Of a stretch of DNA of 64,000 bases, positions 8,390 through 16,319 are shown in pieces. The notes below the pieces were generated by a model, which saw only the letters and a program-made list of their open reading frames with translations, ran no database searches and had not been told where the DNA came from. The number at the start of each line of letters is the position of its first letter. The stretch's first letter is position 1. Location of the stretch: positions 43,127-107,126 of the IMG/VR virus record IMGVR_UViG_3300027971_000031. The stretch is one strand, 5' to 3'. Made by a program: the position numbers and the translations under genes. The DNA comes from a virus.

Positions 8390-8595
8390 TATTTTAGCAT
8401 TCTAAGTGATTTAGAAACAATTTCAGATTCGGTTAACGAATATAATCCATTCTTATATGCCATTTGAACGGCTCTAATTAACATAAATTTTGCCTGTTCT
8501 TCTGTTAAGTTATCTATTAGATTTTCAATATCTTCAGGTTTGTATATTGCAACGTCCTCAAATAGAAAGGCGATTGGTTGTTTTTCTTGTTCCAT
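8389..8595 (-). CDS. Small acidic hypothetical protein
   Basis: The 68-residue protein is acidic and helical (EDIENLIDNLTEEQAKFML), with no recognisable domain. It is divergent from the gene at 8627 and ends on the bidirectional terminator; both features support a real gene. Function is unknown. Confidence 0.65.
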   Translation of the reverse strand: MEQEKQPIAFLFEDVAIYKPEDIENLIDNLTEEQAKFMLIRAVQMAYKNGLYSLTESEIVSKSLRMLK

Positions 8596-8610
8596 AATGT
8601 ATTAACGATA

Positions 8611-8618
8611 TATTTATA
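8611..8618 (+). promoter_or_regulatory. Late-promoter-like box TATTTATA
   Basis: The box ends eight bases before the ATG at 8627. Read on the other strand it is TATAAATA, the T4 late consensus, so it might also serve the divergent gene. Confidence 0.6.
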
Positions 8619-8626
8619 GTAAGTAT

Positions 8627-9319
8627 ATGAAAAGAAATAGAATTAGTGAAGCCACAGGTTCGGGAAGTGCGGGAAACTTCAAAGTACCAATAGTATTATC
8701 TCCACAACCGTGGACAGAAGACCAAGTTGCACCATTTACTAATCCTGTTTATAGTTATAATAATGCAGAGTTGGCATATGAAGAAGCTGACGGTGATTTT
8801 AAAGAAACACCTGAAGAACGAGCTCGAATAGAAAAAAGGACAGATAGAATTGCTCAAGTGGATAGATACCTAAAAAGTTTCTATACTGGTCAAAATGATG
8901 AAGATGGGAGTAATGTTGCGGATATTGAAGACCCTGAGAAAATCATACAACAAGCGGTTGGACCACTTAAAGAAGATTTAGCTGTTTGGTTTGGAACAAA
9001 GAAAAAACCAAAAGGTTCGTCACAACCAAAAGGTCCTTGGGTTAATATTTGTAGAAAAAAAGAAGGTGGTGGTCACCCACCATGTGGAAGACCTGAATCT
9101 TCAGATAAAGGATATCCAAAATGTAGAGCCGCAGGGGTTGCATCTAAAATGAGTGATTCTGAAAAGAAATCTGCGTGTGCTCAAAAAAGAAAAGAAGAGA
9201 AAAAAGACCCAAAAGTTGGTACAGGTAATAAACCAACTATGGTATCTTACAAACCAAAAAATGAATCATTAAAGGACGTAATAAAAAATGTTCTTAATGA
9301 ATATAAAACATCTATTTGA
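8627..9319 (+). CDS. Probable capsid-packaged protein with DUF5872-like domain
   Basis: The 230-residue product begins MKRNRISEATG, in which ISE/A at 6-9 fits the prohead-protease consensus and resembles the short N-terminal capsid-targeting peptides of T4 internal proteins. An acidic helical region follows. Residues about 140-200 form a small Cys/Lys-rich domain with GPWVNICRKK, HPPCGRPES, GYPKCRAAG and a basic tail, resembling the DUF5872-type domain also seen in viral proteins. The last 20 residues (NESLKDVIKNVLNEY) form an amphipathic helix like those in other tagged proteins here. The basic Cys domain could bind nucleic acid. Packaging is inferred from the tag only. Confidence 0.65.
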   Translation: MKRNRISEATGSGSAGNFKVPIVLSPQPWTEDQVAPFTNPVYSYNNAELAYEEADGDFKETPEERARIEKRTDRIAQVDRYLKSFYTGQNDEDGSNVADIEDPEKIIQQAVGPLKEDLAVWFGTKKKPKGSSQPKGPWVNICRKKEGGGHPPCGRPESSDKGYPKCRAAGVASKMSDSEKKSACAQKRKEEKKDPKVGTGNKPTMVSYKPKNESLKDVIKNVLNEYKTSI

Positions 9320-9614
9320 TAACACTATCATTAAATGATGTTGTATCTATTTTTTTAGGTTGAATTAATTTAGTTTCTTTTTTTGGTATTAAAACATTAA
9401 TTGGTTTTGGACGTTCAATAAAAAGAGTATCGTGTATAATTTCTTTTTCAAAGGTTATTGGCGTTTCAATAACTTCAATTTTCTCTTTCTTAATTGGGTT
9501 ATTATTATAAATTGTTTTATAAATGTTAATTGAAACTGATGTAATTAACGCACATACTATTAATATAATTAACAGCCCAAAATAAAACGTATATTTGAAA
9601 GAATTGTTTTTCAT
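9312..9614 (-). CDS. Single-pass membrane protein, unknown
   Basis: The 100-residue protein has one strong hydrophobic helix at about residues 10-30 after a short basic N-terminus, then a hydrophilic Lys/Pro/Ile-rich tail, which is the layout of an inner-membrane-anchored protein with a periplasmic tail. An inner spanin would have this topology, but I see no coiled coil or partner lipoprotein, so that is only one option. The start overlaps the stop of the upstream gene (TAATG), indicating translational coupling. The 3' end overlaps the convergent gene by eight bases. Confidence 0.65.
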   Translation of the reverse strand: MKNNSFKYTFYFGLLIILIVCALITSVSINIYKTIYNNNPIKKEKIEVIETPITFEKEIIHDTLFIERPKPINVLIPKKETKLIQPKKIDTTSFNDSVIK

Positions 9615-10015
9615 TAGATGCTATGTAATATATTTTGAAGTGAATGTTTAATGTTTGACGTAATTTCTTTTTCAAAAATTTCTCTACGTTTTTCTACCTC
9701 ATTATCAAACATAGATACAAGATTTTCCCAACAATTTTTTTCTAAAAAAACCGTATAAGAATATACGTGGTTAATTACCTTAACGTTGTTACCCTCTAAA
9801 ATAACAAATATTTGATGTTCTTCATTTCTAATGTAACGTTTATTAGAAATTGGGGTTAATAATAAAATGGTTTCTTCTTTATCGATAAGTTTTTTACAAA
9901 TAGAAATACAATCTCTCTCATATTCCGATTTTTGCATAGGTGGAGTTGATAATCTAACTAAAGAAATGTACCATTTTTGAATTGCGCGTTTTAAGTTGTG
10001 TGGTGAAAGATTCAT
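9614..10015 (-). CDS. Hypothetical protein
   Basis: The 133-residue product is of mixed alpha/beta character with a helical C-terminus (EVEKRREIFEKEITSNIKHSL). No known motif is visible. It is coupled to the downstream membrane protein through a TAATG overlap, so the two probably act together. Upstream is a sequence resembling a Bacteroidetes housekeeping promoter rather than the late box, which suggests early or middle expression. Confidence 0.6.
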   Translation of the reverse strand: MNLSPHNLKRAIQKWYISLVRLSTPPMQKSEYERDCISICKKLIDKEETILLLTPISNKRYIRNEEHQIFVILEGNNVKVINHVYSYTVFLEKNCWENLVSMFDNEVEKRREIFEKEITSNIKHSLQNILHSI

Positions 10016-10036
10016 ATGTGTATTTTTATTTGACTA

Positions 10037-10070
10037 CAAAAGTAAACAAAAACTTTAAATAAAAAAACAA
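10037..10070 (-). promoter_or_regulatory. Possible host-type (Bacteroidetes) promoter
   Basis: On the minus strand TACTTTTG (10044-10037) matches the Bacteroidetes -7 consensus TAnnTTTG exactly, with a TTG about 23 bases upstream where the -33 element is expected. In AT-rich DNA such matches also occur by chance. Confidence 0.35.
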
Positions 10071-10084
10071 CTGATATAAAAAAA

Positions 10085-10546
10085 TTAACAATAAGCTCCA
10101 GAGCACTGTCTTTTACCGTCCAATCCTTTGATTTTACCCTTACATACTTGAACGGCATATCCGTTAGCGTATGCTGATGGATAAACAGTATATTTTGATT
10201 TGGCGGCAGATTTACCTCTTGCACAAAGTGGAGTTCCTGTTTTTTTTCTACCTTCATTCATTTCTTCAAAATCAACATATTGTGATTCTTTTTCCATTTC
10301 ATTTTTTAAGAAATCAAAAACTTGGTCAATATTTGTTTTGGCTTCGGATATATGGTCATCTGCCCAATCATGTCCATTTTGAAGTATTTGGTCAACTGTT
10401 GATGGGTCCATCTCCATAATCATTTCAAGTTGTCTTTTCATCTGTTTTAAATTTGAAAAGAACATATAATTCGTTTCGTCTTGTTCTGAAAGAACTTTTT
10501 TAACAATTCTGTTTAAGTCTGATTCGGTTAATTTTACTGTTTTCAT
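10085..10546 (-). CDS. LTES-tagged protein with Cys-containing basic C-terminal domain
   Basis: The N-terminus KLTESDLNRIVKKVLSEQD (residues 5-23) contains two prohead-protease-like sites, LTE/S (6-9) and LSE/Q (19-22), on an amphipathic helix. Its second half, IVKKVLSEQD, is nearly the same as LVKESLSEQD at residues 40-49 of the scaffold. The acidic middle is helical. The C-terminal 50 residues contain TPLCARGKSAAK, VYPSAYANGYAVQVCKG and a last CSGAYC, a small conserved basic Cys-bearing domain that I have seen in hypothetical proteins of marine T4-like phages. The gene starts one base after the structural gene at 10548, so it is late and cotranscribed. I infer a packaged internal protein; the domain's activity is unknown. 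Confidence 0.7.
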   Translation of the reverse strand: MKTVKLTESDLNRIVKKVLSEQDETNYMFFSNLKQMKRQLEMIMEMDPSTVDQILQNGHDWADDHISEAKTNIDQVFDFLKNEMEKESQYVDFEEMNEGRKKTGTPLCARGKSAAKSKYTVYPSAYANGYAVQVCKGKIKGLDGKRQCSGAYC

Positions 10547-10547
10547 A

Positions 10548-12071
10548 TTATTGTCTGAATGATGTATTATTTGTTTTGTAATTTACTATGTTAAAAGTTA
10601 ATTGTCTCTTATAAGTATCTTTCTCTCCTGAAGTGTTCACTTGAATATCAACATAATATTGATTAGGTATTTTATCCCTCATATCAAACATGAAATAATA
10701 TTCATTTGGAGTTCTGTTAACTGGCGTCCAATCTTGAACTAATACTTCAGTTGTTCCTTCTCTAACGTATACTCTATAAAATGCTGAGATATCTTCTAAT
10801 GGTGCTTGACCCGTATAAGCCTTTTTAATTGTAACCCCAACCTTTCTAATATCGGTATTAAGGATTTGTTCGTTTTGTAAAATACCGTAGAACTCAAATC
10901 CAAATTTACTTGGTTCTTTGGATGTTGAACCGATTTGAATACCTGCTGTATATTGTTGTAATATAAATTGATTTGTTACGTTTGGTAATGCTTGACCATT
11001 AATTGTTAAACCTGACCATATATCATAAAACATACAAGGAGTTGCCCCTGTAAATCCATTAGGTACAATTACTTCATAAACTCCTCTTGTTCTTAAACAA
11101 GTTGATAATGTTGCCATACCAGGAACGGCATCACCATTTCTGTCTTCAATTCTAACTACAGGGTCAGAATCTAAATTGGCAAAATCACCATTTTGATAAA
11201 TGTATAAATACAATTTATTTGTTTGGTTTTTTAAGAATAGGTTACGGTTGTCTTTAATTAAGTCGTCGTATGTTGTTTGAAGGAATGGTTGGTAAAATGT
11301 TTGAGTATGTCTTGAAAAGAACGCCACACTATAACTGTCAGTTAAACCTGTAATATTTTCAATTTGTGGTAAGTATGCAACTCCCCAACCAGTAACACCA
11401 GTTATTGTACCATTTAATATACCATTAATTTCATTTGACATATCCATCAATAAATCTTCATTACCAAGTTCAAAGTGTTGTCTTGCAACAATTGTTAAAC
11501 CTGAGAAATTTACGGTACCTTCATTCTTGTTGTTATAAACCCCTGGTTGAGACCAATTGTTAATAGTGGATGTCTGATACCAATTTGATGGTCGAGTCGA
11601 ATAGGCACGACTATCTACATACGTAAGAGGTGTTGAACCACCATACGGGCTATTTTGATTTTCATTAAAATCTGTGTAATCATAACCAACACCTTCATCC
11701 CAAGTTTGAGGGATTCCTGTTGTTCCTGAAGTTTGAGGAATTCTAAATAAGATTAAATCAAATGATGTCGCTCGTCTTCTCTCGTTTGACATGAATGTAT
11801 TTAACAATTCATTATCAAATGATGAGGTGTTTGTCATTTGTAAGACGTGAGTCATACCTGTGGTACATCCTGTAGAAATTACACCTGATGCAATGTCTTC
11901 TCTTAATAAATCTAAATCTAAATCAAATAGGAAACGAGTGTAACCATAATTTGGGATGATATAATCTGACGCACCAAAATTTAATTCAACAATAGGGTTT
12001 CTACCCGTATTGACATATGAATTTGAAATGATGGTATTGTTCTTATCTATGTACGACCTTAAAATTGACAT
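10548..12071 (-). CDS. Tail or baseplate structural protein, unknown family
   Basis: The 507-residue, beta-rich, Asn/Thr/Gly-rich protein has no signal peptide or enzymatic motif. Its composition and its place directly after the gp5-like gene, behind its own late box, indicate a virion structural protein, perhaps a baseplate-periphery or fibre-attachment component. The N-terminal ISNSYVNTGRNPIVELNFG segment looks like a conserved attachment region of such proteins. The C-terminal 150 residues alternate strands in a manner like immunoglobulin-type modules, but I cannot assign a fold. Confidence 0.7.
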   Translation of the reverse strand: MSILRSYIDKNNTIISNSYVNTGRNPIVELNFGASDYIIPNYGYTRFLFDLDLDLLREDIASGVISTGCTTGMTHVLQMTNTSSFDNELLNTFMSNERRRATSFDLILFRIPQTSGTTGIPQTWDEGVGYDYTDFNENQNSPYGGSTPLTYVDSRAYSTRPSNWYQTSTINNWSQPGVYNNKNEGTVNFSGLTIVARQHFELGNEDLLMDMSNEINGILNGTITGVTGWGVAYLPQIENITGLTDSYSVAFFSRHTQTFYQPFLQTTYDDLIKDNRNLFLKNQTNKLYLYIYQNGDFANLDSDPVVRIEDRNGDAVPGMATLSTCLRTRGVYEVIVPNGFTGATPCMFYDIWSGLTINGQALPNVTNQFILQQYTAGIQIGSTSKEPSKFGFEFYGILQNEQILNTDIRKVGVTIKKAYTGQAPLEDISAFYRVYVREGTTEVLVQDWTPVNRTPNEYYFMFDMRDKIPNQYYVDIQVNTSGEKDTYKRQLTFNIVNYKTNNTSFRQ

Positions 12072-12083
12072 TAATTGTTTTAA

Positions 12084-12091
12084 TATAAATA
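12084..12091 (-). promoter_or_regulatory. Late-promoter-like box TATTTATA (minus strand)
   Basis: On the minus strand the box reads TATTTATA and ends 12 bases before the ATG at 12071. It occupies the 20-base gap between two tail genes. Confidence 0.6.
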
Positions 12092-13627
12092 TTAGTTAAG
12101 TCTAATATTTTCATTAAGAATTTTTGTGTAGGCGTTTTGCATTTCAGTTAATATATCCGTAACAGTTGAACCGTCTTGAGTTACAGGAACTGGAGGTAAA
12201 CCAGGGTATGCGTGAGTATGAGTAATTAAGAATCTAACAATCAAGTTAATCAATTCTAAAAGTTCTTCCCCTCTAACTAAACTTGATGTTTTTGGTAATA
12301 TTTCATCAACAAATTGGTCTAATGAAATTCCATATAATGTGTCATCAAAATTGATTTTACCTTTACCAGGAATTGCCGACGTATGAGATAACAAATATAA
12401 AGTATCCGCCCCAACCGCTCCATATGTGGTTTGAATTGATTTGTATGTCTCCTGAGGTACAATAGTTGTTTTAAAGTTAAGTGGTTTTCCAACTTTATCC
12501 TTAGCATAAATTAAACCATAACCACCTCGTTTAAGGGCGGGGTATAATTTAATTTGATTGTATATGTCAGAAACATTTTTAAATGCGTCCGCTTCGGTTG
12601 TTCCTGTTTGAGTGGTTGATGATGGTGTTATAACAGAATAAGTTATATTATTTGGTCTATAAAATATTGCAAATTTATTAAGTTCACTTGTAAATAATGT
12701 TTTACCTGAAACGGTTGTTGTTTTGGTATTACACGTTTTAATAAAATTATTTATAAATGTAATAGTTTCTGTTTTTGTTAATCGTGAAAATTTTTCTTCG
12801 GCAACTAAAGATTTTAAAGATTCTTTAACAATTGTACCAACTGTTAAATTTGTGGAGTTTGTCGATAGGTCGGGTTTTAATTGATAAAGATAAACTGACC
12901 CAGTAAAATTATCTTGGGTGTTTTCAGGATTTGTGATAACCCATTCAATTAAGTATTTAACTTGAACTACGATTTCATTTGTCTCTGTTACAATTTTATT
13001 TGGTAATGGTACTTTTGATTGATTAAATCTTGAGAGTTGTAAAAATCCTCGTTGTTGGTTTGCCACAGGTGGAACATTTGGTACTAATTCAGCACCTTTA
13101 AATTTACCTGCTCTAAGTAATACCGTATCTTGTTTTGTAATAACATCGGCACTTCCCCTACCTAAAATGGCATTATCACCTGGCTCAGGAAATACACCCT
13201 TGTGAACCGCTTTGTCGGTATAAGTACCATCTTGGTTTTTTAAAGGTTTTGGATTTTTTAATTGTGTACCTGTACCTGTAAACTTATTACCACCTTGATA
13301 ATATTCATAACCCGTTGTTGTCGGACTTGAAAATGTATTTTGGACGTAATATTGGTTTTGATATTTAAAATCTTTATTCACATAAAGTACTTGAGCCATT
13401 TCTGTTGGCTTTGGTACTTGATACATGAAATATGGCATAAGGGGACTAAAGACAAAAGGGTCTCTTGTCGTCCAAATATCTTTTTCTTCATTCCAAGGTG
13501 GGTCAGTAATTGACTTGACTATGTCGTTATAGTTATCAATTAAAAGTTTTGCTCGAATCCTACCCAACATCATTGGGTCTTGATTACTTATAACCGATAC
13601 CTGAAAAAATATTGTATTATCATCCAT
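12092..13627 (-). CDS. 5: Baseplate hub/spike protein with gp5-like OB domain
   Basis: Residues 1-130 fit the OB-fold start of T4 gp5-type hub proteins: strands around MMLGRIRAKLLIDNY, then DPFVFSPLMPYFMYQVPKP, the loop that precedes the conserved EMAQVLYVN strand. The later VFPEPGDNAILGRGS segment is also shared by such proteins. No lysozyme domain is visible, unlike T4 gp5, and the C-terminus ends in a short helical stretch rather than a long beta-helix. It probably forms or caps the central spike of the baseplate. It is translationally coupled (TAATG) to the small gene upstream. Confidence 0.65.
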   Translation of the reverse strand: MDDNTIFFQVSVISNQDPMMLGRIRAKLLIDNYNDIVKSITDPPWNEEKDIWTTRDPFVFSPLMPYFMYQVPKPTEMAQVLYVNKDFKYQNQYYVQNTFSSPTTTGYEYYQGGNKFTGTGTQLKNPKPLKNQDGTYTDKAVHKGVFPEPGDNAILGRGSADVITKQDTVLLRAGKFKGAELVPNVPPVANQQRGFLQLSRFNQSKVPLPNKIVTETNEIVVQVKYLIEWVITNPENTQDNFTGSVYLYQLKPDLSTNSTNLTVGTIVKESLKSLVAEEKFSRLTKTETITFINNFIKTCNTKTTTVSGKTLFTSELNKFAIFYRPNNITYSVITPSSTTQTGTTEADAFKNVSDIYNQIKLYPALKRGGYGLIYAKDKVGKPLNFKTTIVPQETYKSIQTTYGAVGADTLYLLSHTSAIPGKGKINFDDTLYGISLDQFVDEILPKTSSLVRGEELLELINLIVRFLITHTHAYPGLPPVPVTQDGSTVTDILTEMQNAYTKILNENIRLN

Positions 13628-13830
13628 TATTTTCTAGATTGAAACTCTTTAAGAGTATTGTTATATAGTTCTTCAAGTTTATCCAAATACATTGTTAAAT
13701 TAATAATGTTTTCTTTGGTCAACTCAAAATCAGTGGTTAAAATATCCATAGCCTCAATTAATTTTGAATTAGGTTGTTCTTTCAAATTATTTTGTAAATT
13801 TACAATATTTTCAAATTCTTCTTTTTTCAT
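13627..13830 (-). CDS. Small coiled-coil protein in the tail cluster
   Basis: The 67-residue product is nearly all helix with heptad-like spacing of Leu/Ile, consistent with a short coiled coil. It is overlapped by the gp5-like gene (TAATG) and starts one base after the stop of the 700-residue tail gene, so it is expressed with them. An assembly-chaperone or hub-associated role is possible but not shown. Confidence 0.65.
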   Translation of the reverse strand: MKKEEFENIVNLQNNLKEQPNSKLIEAMDILTTDFELTKENIINLTMYLDKLEELYNNTLKEFQSRK

Positions 13831-13831
13831 A

Positions 13832-15934
13832 TTATTTTGGTTTTATCCAATTTTTAACAAGCATTCCGTCAGATGTTACTCCAAATGAGTCAGCAGTTCC
13901 ATTTTCTGCCTGTTCTTTATCCGCCCCTTTGTTTGCCGATAAGTTAAATAATAACATTACATTTGGTGAACCATCAGGTAAAGTACCTGTCGGTATTCCA
14001 AGTTTTTGTAATTGTTCTATTGTATTAATAGTTGACCTTTCAGGTGATGTTCCCGGTAAAAACTCTGTTAATAGTAACAATGCGTTTGGTATTTTTGAAC
14101 CTGGAGGTGCTAAACTATTTAATAAATTTAGTATTTTTAAAATTTCATCAACTAAAGATTTACATTTTCGATAATCATTAACCCCCCTTGCAACTTGTTG
14201 AAGAATTAATGCAATATTAACTAATCTTTGAACTGTTAAATATTTTTTCTCTAATCTTCCTTTTGCAATATCTGTAATAACAGGTTTTAAAAGATTAATT
14301 AAATCTTTTTTTAATATTTGAAAAAGTTGTTCTATAAAAATTGAACCAACTCTTGATGTTACTTGGATGTTAAAAGTTTTGAATGTTTTGGCAAAATCAA
14401 CTTGATTATTAATGATATTATTAACGATACCATTAATTGTGTTTGCGCTTTGAGTATATGTGTTTGCGGATGTAACCGCTTGGTTATAAACATTCGTACC
14501 TTGACTTTCAAGTACTTGTAATAAAACAAAAATTGGAAATAAAACTTTTGGACTTAAAATTGAACCAGCAACTGCCAATGGGATTTGGTTAATAAATTCT
14601 TGATTTAAAATTTGACCATCAAAATTTGTTGGTAAAAAAACTTTCCAATCGGGATTTTCAACTAATGTGTTAGTAATATCAATAATATTTTGAACTTGTT
14701 CTTCGGTTGACAAATCTTCTTTATCTCGAAACCCAATTAATTCATCAATTATTGTTTCATAATCAACGGGTACTTGTACATTATCGCAATCAACAAGTTC
14801 TATAATACCATTTTGGATATTATTTATTCTTATGTCAATATTTCTTAAATCGACTTCTGTTGTTTCAAAAAATGTTTCATCAACACCATCTAACTCTGCA
14901 ATTTTTGAAATCCCACTAACATCTATTTCTTTTCTTGAATCAAAACAAAGACCTAATATTCTTTGAAGAAAGATTAAAAACTTTGTTTGTTCTGTAATCT
15001 CTTCGCTACCCAAGTTTGCTTTAATATCAATTGCACCTGAAACAATATTCATTAGTGTTGCGGTAAAATCGACAGTATCTATTAATTTAATTGTACCGTA
15101 ATAATCTTGTAATAAATCTATTACTTTATTTACGGTACCTCCAGTTACTGTTGATGTCGCATTTACTTTTGATATTAATGCGACTCTATAACATGCTTGG
15201 TCAACCCCAAATTGGTTTGTTGGACTATATTGAAAATCAAATAAATCTTGACCTGAAACACCTTGATAATATTTACCATATTCACCCTTATATGATTTTG
15301 AAAAATTTGAACCGGTTAATCTTTGATTAAATTCTTTATTCATTGGAAATGGTCTTATACCTCCATAAGGTAAGAAATTACCCGTTTGTACGTTAGGTGT
15401 TTGTTTTTCATATATTACTTTACCAACTCTTGAAGTTGTGGATATTTTTAATATACTAGCAATATCCATAGATTGAATGGGTACGTATATTCCTTGTCCC
15501 ACAGGTAAAGTTTCTAAAGGATTAGCATCTAAATCTGTGGAAGTAAAAGCTTGAAATGTTTGTTCTTGTGAACAACCTAATGCCTTTAACGCTTCTTCAC
15601 TAATAATTTTTTTAATATCTGGCTCAATTTTAGTTACAGTTTCTAATAATTTTTTCTTAAGATATCTTGAAGTTTCTGAACCAGAGCCACTTGATAATTT
15701 TAACAATTCAAATAATTGGTTAAATGTCGTTGGTTGATTTCTTAAATATCGTTTTTGTTGGTCAGCAACTTTATTTAATTGTGATGCAACATCTGGTATT
15801 GCTGGTGATTGTGAATTTCCAGCACTACTTTTTAATTTTTTTGCAGATTTAGAAACCTCAGTATAATTTTTAATTGAACTGATTTTACTTTGGGAAGAAT
15901 CGTATCCTTCCGTTAAATCAACAATTGTTCCCAT
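13832..15934 (-). CDS. Large tail/baseplate-associated protein, unknown family
   Basis: The 700-residue protein has long helical regions and a central hydrophobic helical block (about residues 400-600), without clear transmembrane topology. Its position within the tail operon suggests a baseplate hub or tape-measure-associated function such as that of T4 gp29 or gp48, but I see no motif that decides. The N-terminus MGTIVDLTEGYDS contains LTE/G at residues 7-10, resembling a prohead-protease site, though for a tail protein this may be chance. It starts one base after the stop of the gene upstream. Confidence 0.65.
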   Translation of the reverse strand: MGTIVDLTEGYDSSQSKISSIKNYTEVSKSAKKLKSSAGNSQSPAIPDVASQLNKVADQQKRYLRNQPTTFNQLFELLKLSSGSGSETSRYLKKKLLETVTKIEPDIKKIISEEALKALGCSQEQTFQAFTSTDLDANPLETLPVGQGIYVPIQSMDIASILKISTTSRVGKVIYEKQTPNVQTGNFLPYGGIRPFPMNKEFNQRLTGSNFSKSYKGEYGKYYQGVSGQDLFDFQYSPTNQFGVDQACYRVALISKVNATSTVTGGTVNKVIDLLQDYYGTIKLIDTVDFTATLMNIVSGAIDIKANLGSEEITEQTKFLIFLQRILGLCFDSRKEIDVSGISKIAELDGVDETFFETTEVDLRNIDIRINNIQNGIIELVDCDNVQVPVDYETIIDELIGFRDKEDLSTEEQVQNIIDITNTLVENPDWKVFLPTNFDGQILNQEFINQIPLAVAGSILSPKVLFPIFVLLQVLESQGTNVYNQAVTSANTYTQSANTINGIVNNIINNQVDFAKTFKTFNIQVTSRVGSIFIEQLFQILKKDLINLLKPVITDIAKGRLEKKYLTVQRLVNIALILQQVARGVNDYRKCKSLVDEILKILNLLNSLAPPGSKIPNALLLLTEFLPGTSPERSTINTIEQLQKLGIPTGTLPDGSPNVMLLFNLSANKGADKEQAENGTADSFGVTSDGMLVKNWIKPK

Positions 15935-15935
15935 A

Positions 15936-16304
15936 TTATTTCATTTTGTACGATTGTTCATCGTTAGAAACATCTTTGTCAATTAGATTTTGAATTAAGT
16001 CATCATCCAAATCCGCAAGCGAAAATGATTCGGTATTGTTATTATTTGATTTTTCCCAAATACCCGATTGTAATTTGGATAAACTAATTTTTTTCTCAAC
16101 ACAATCATTAACAATTTTTTGTTGTTTTTCAATAACGGGTCCAATTGTAGTCATGTCTTCAGGGTCTTTTAACATTGTTAACATTTTATTTTGAATCCTT
16201 ATTGCGGTCTGTCTTTGTTCTACAAGTTCATTATATATTTCTTGCATTAAAGATAATATTGAATCTTTAGTAAAATTAATTTCTTTACGTTGTGGTCTTG
16301 GCAT
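15936..16304 (-). CDS. Small helical protein heading the tail operon
   Basis: The 122-residue product is helical with an acidic C-terminus (LADLDDDLIQNLIDKD). It is the first gene of the minus-strand tail operon and lies three bases after a TATTTATA box, so its message is likely almost leaderless. No family is recognised. A tail assembly factor is possible from context. Confidence 0.65.
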   Translation of the reverse strand: MPRPQRKEINFTKDSILSLMQEIYNELVEQRQTAIRIQNKMLTMLKDPEDMTTIGPVIEKQQKIVNDCVEKKISLSKLQSGIWEKSNNNNTESFSLADLDDDLIQNLIDKDVSNDEQSYKMK

Positions 16305-16307
16305 ATC

Positions 16308-16315
16308 TATAAATA
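16308..16315 (-). promoter_or_regulatory. Late-promoter-like box TATTTATA (minus strand)
   Basis: The box ends only three bases before the ATG of the first tail-operon gene and lies between the sigma factor stop codon and that start. Confidence 0.65.
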
Positions 16316-16319
16316 CTTT

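Noticed and set aside
10012-10257. 81-residue minus-strand frame overlapping the LTES-tagged gene
   Set aside because: It overlaps out of frame the conserved PSAYANGYA domain of the 10085-10546 gene, which is clearly the real one.
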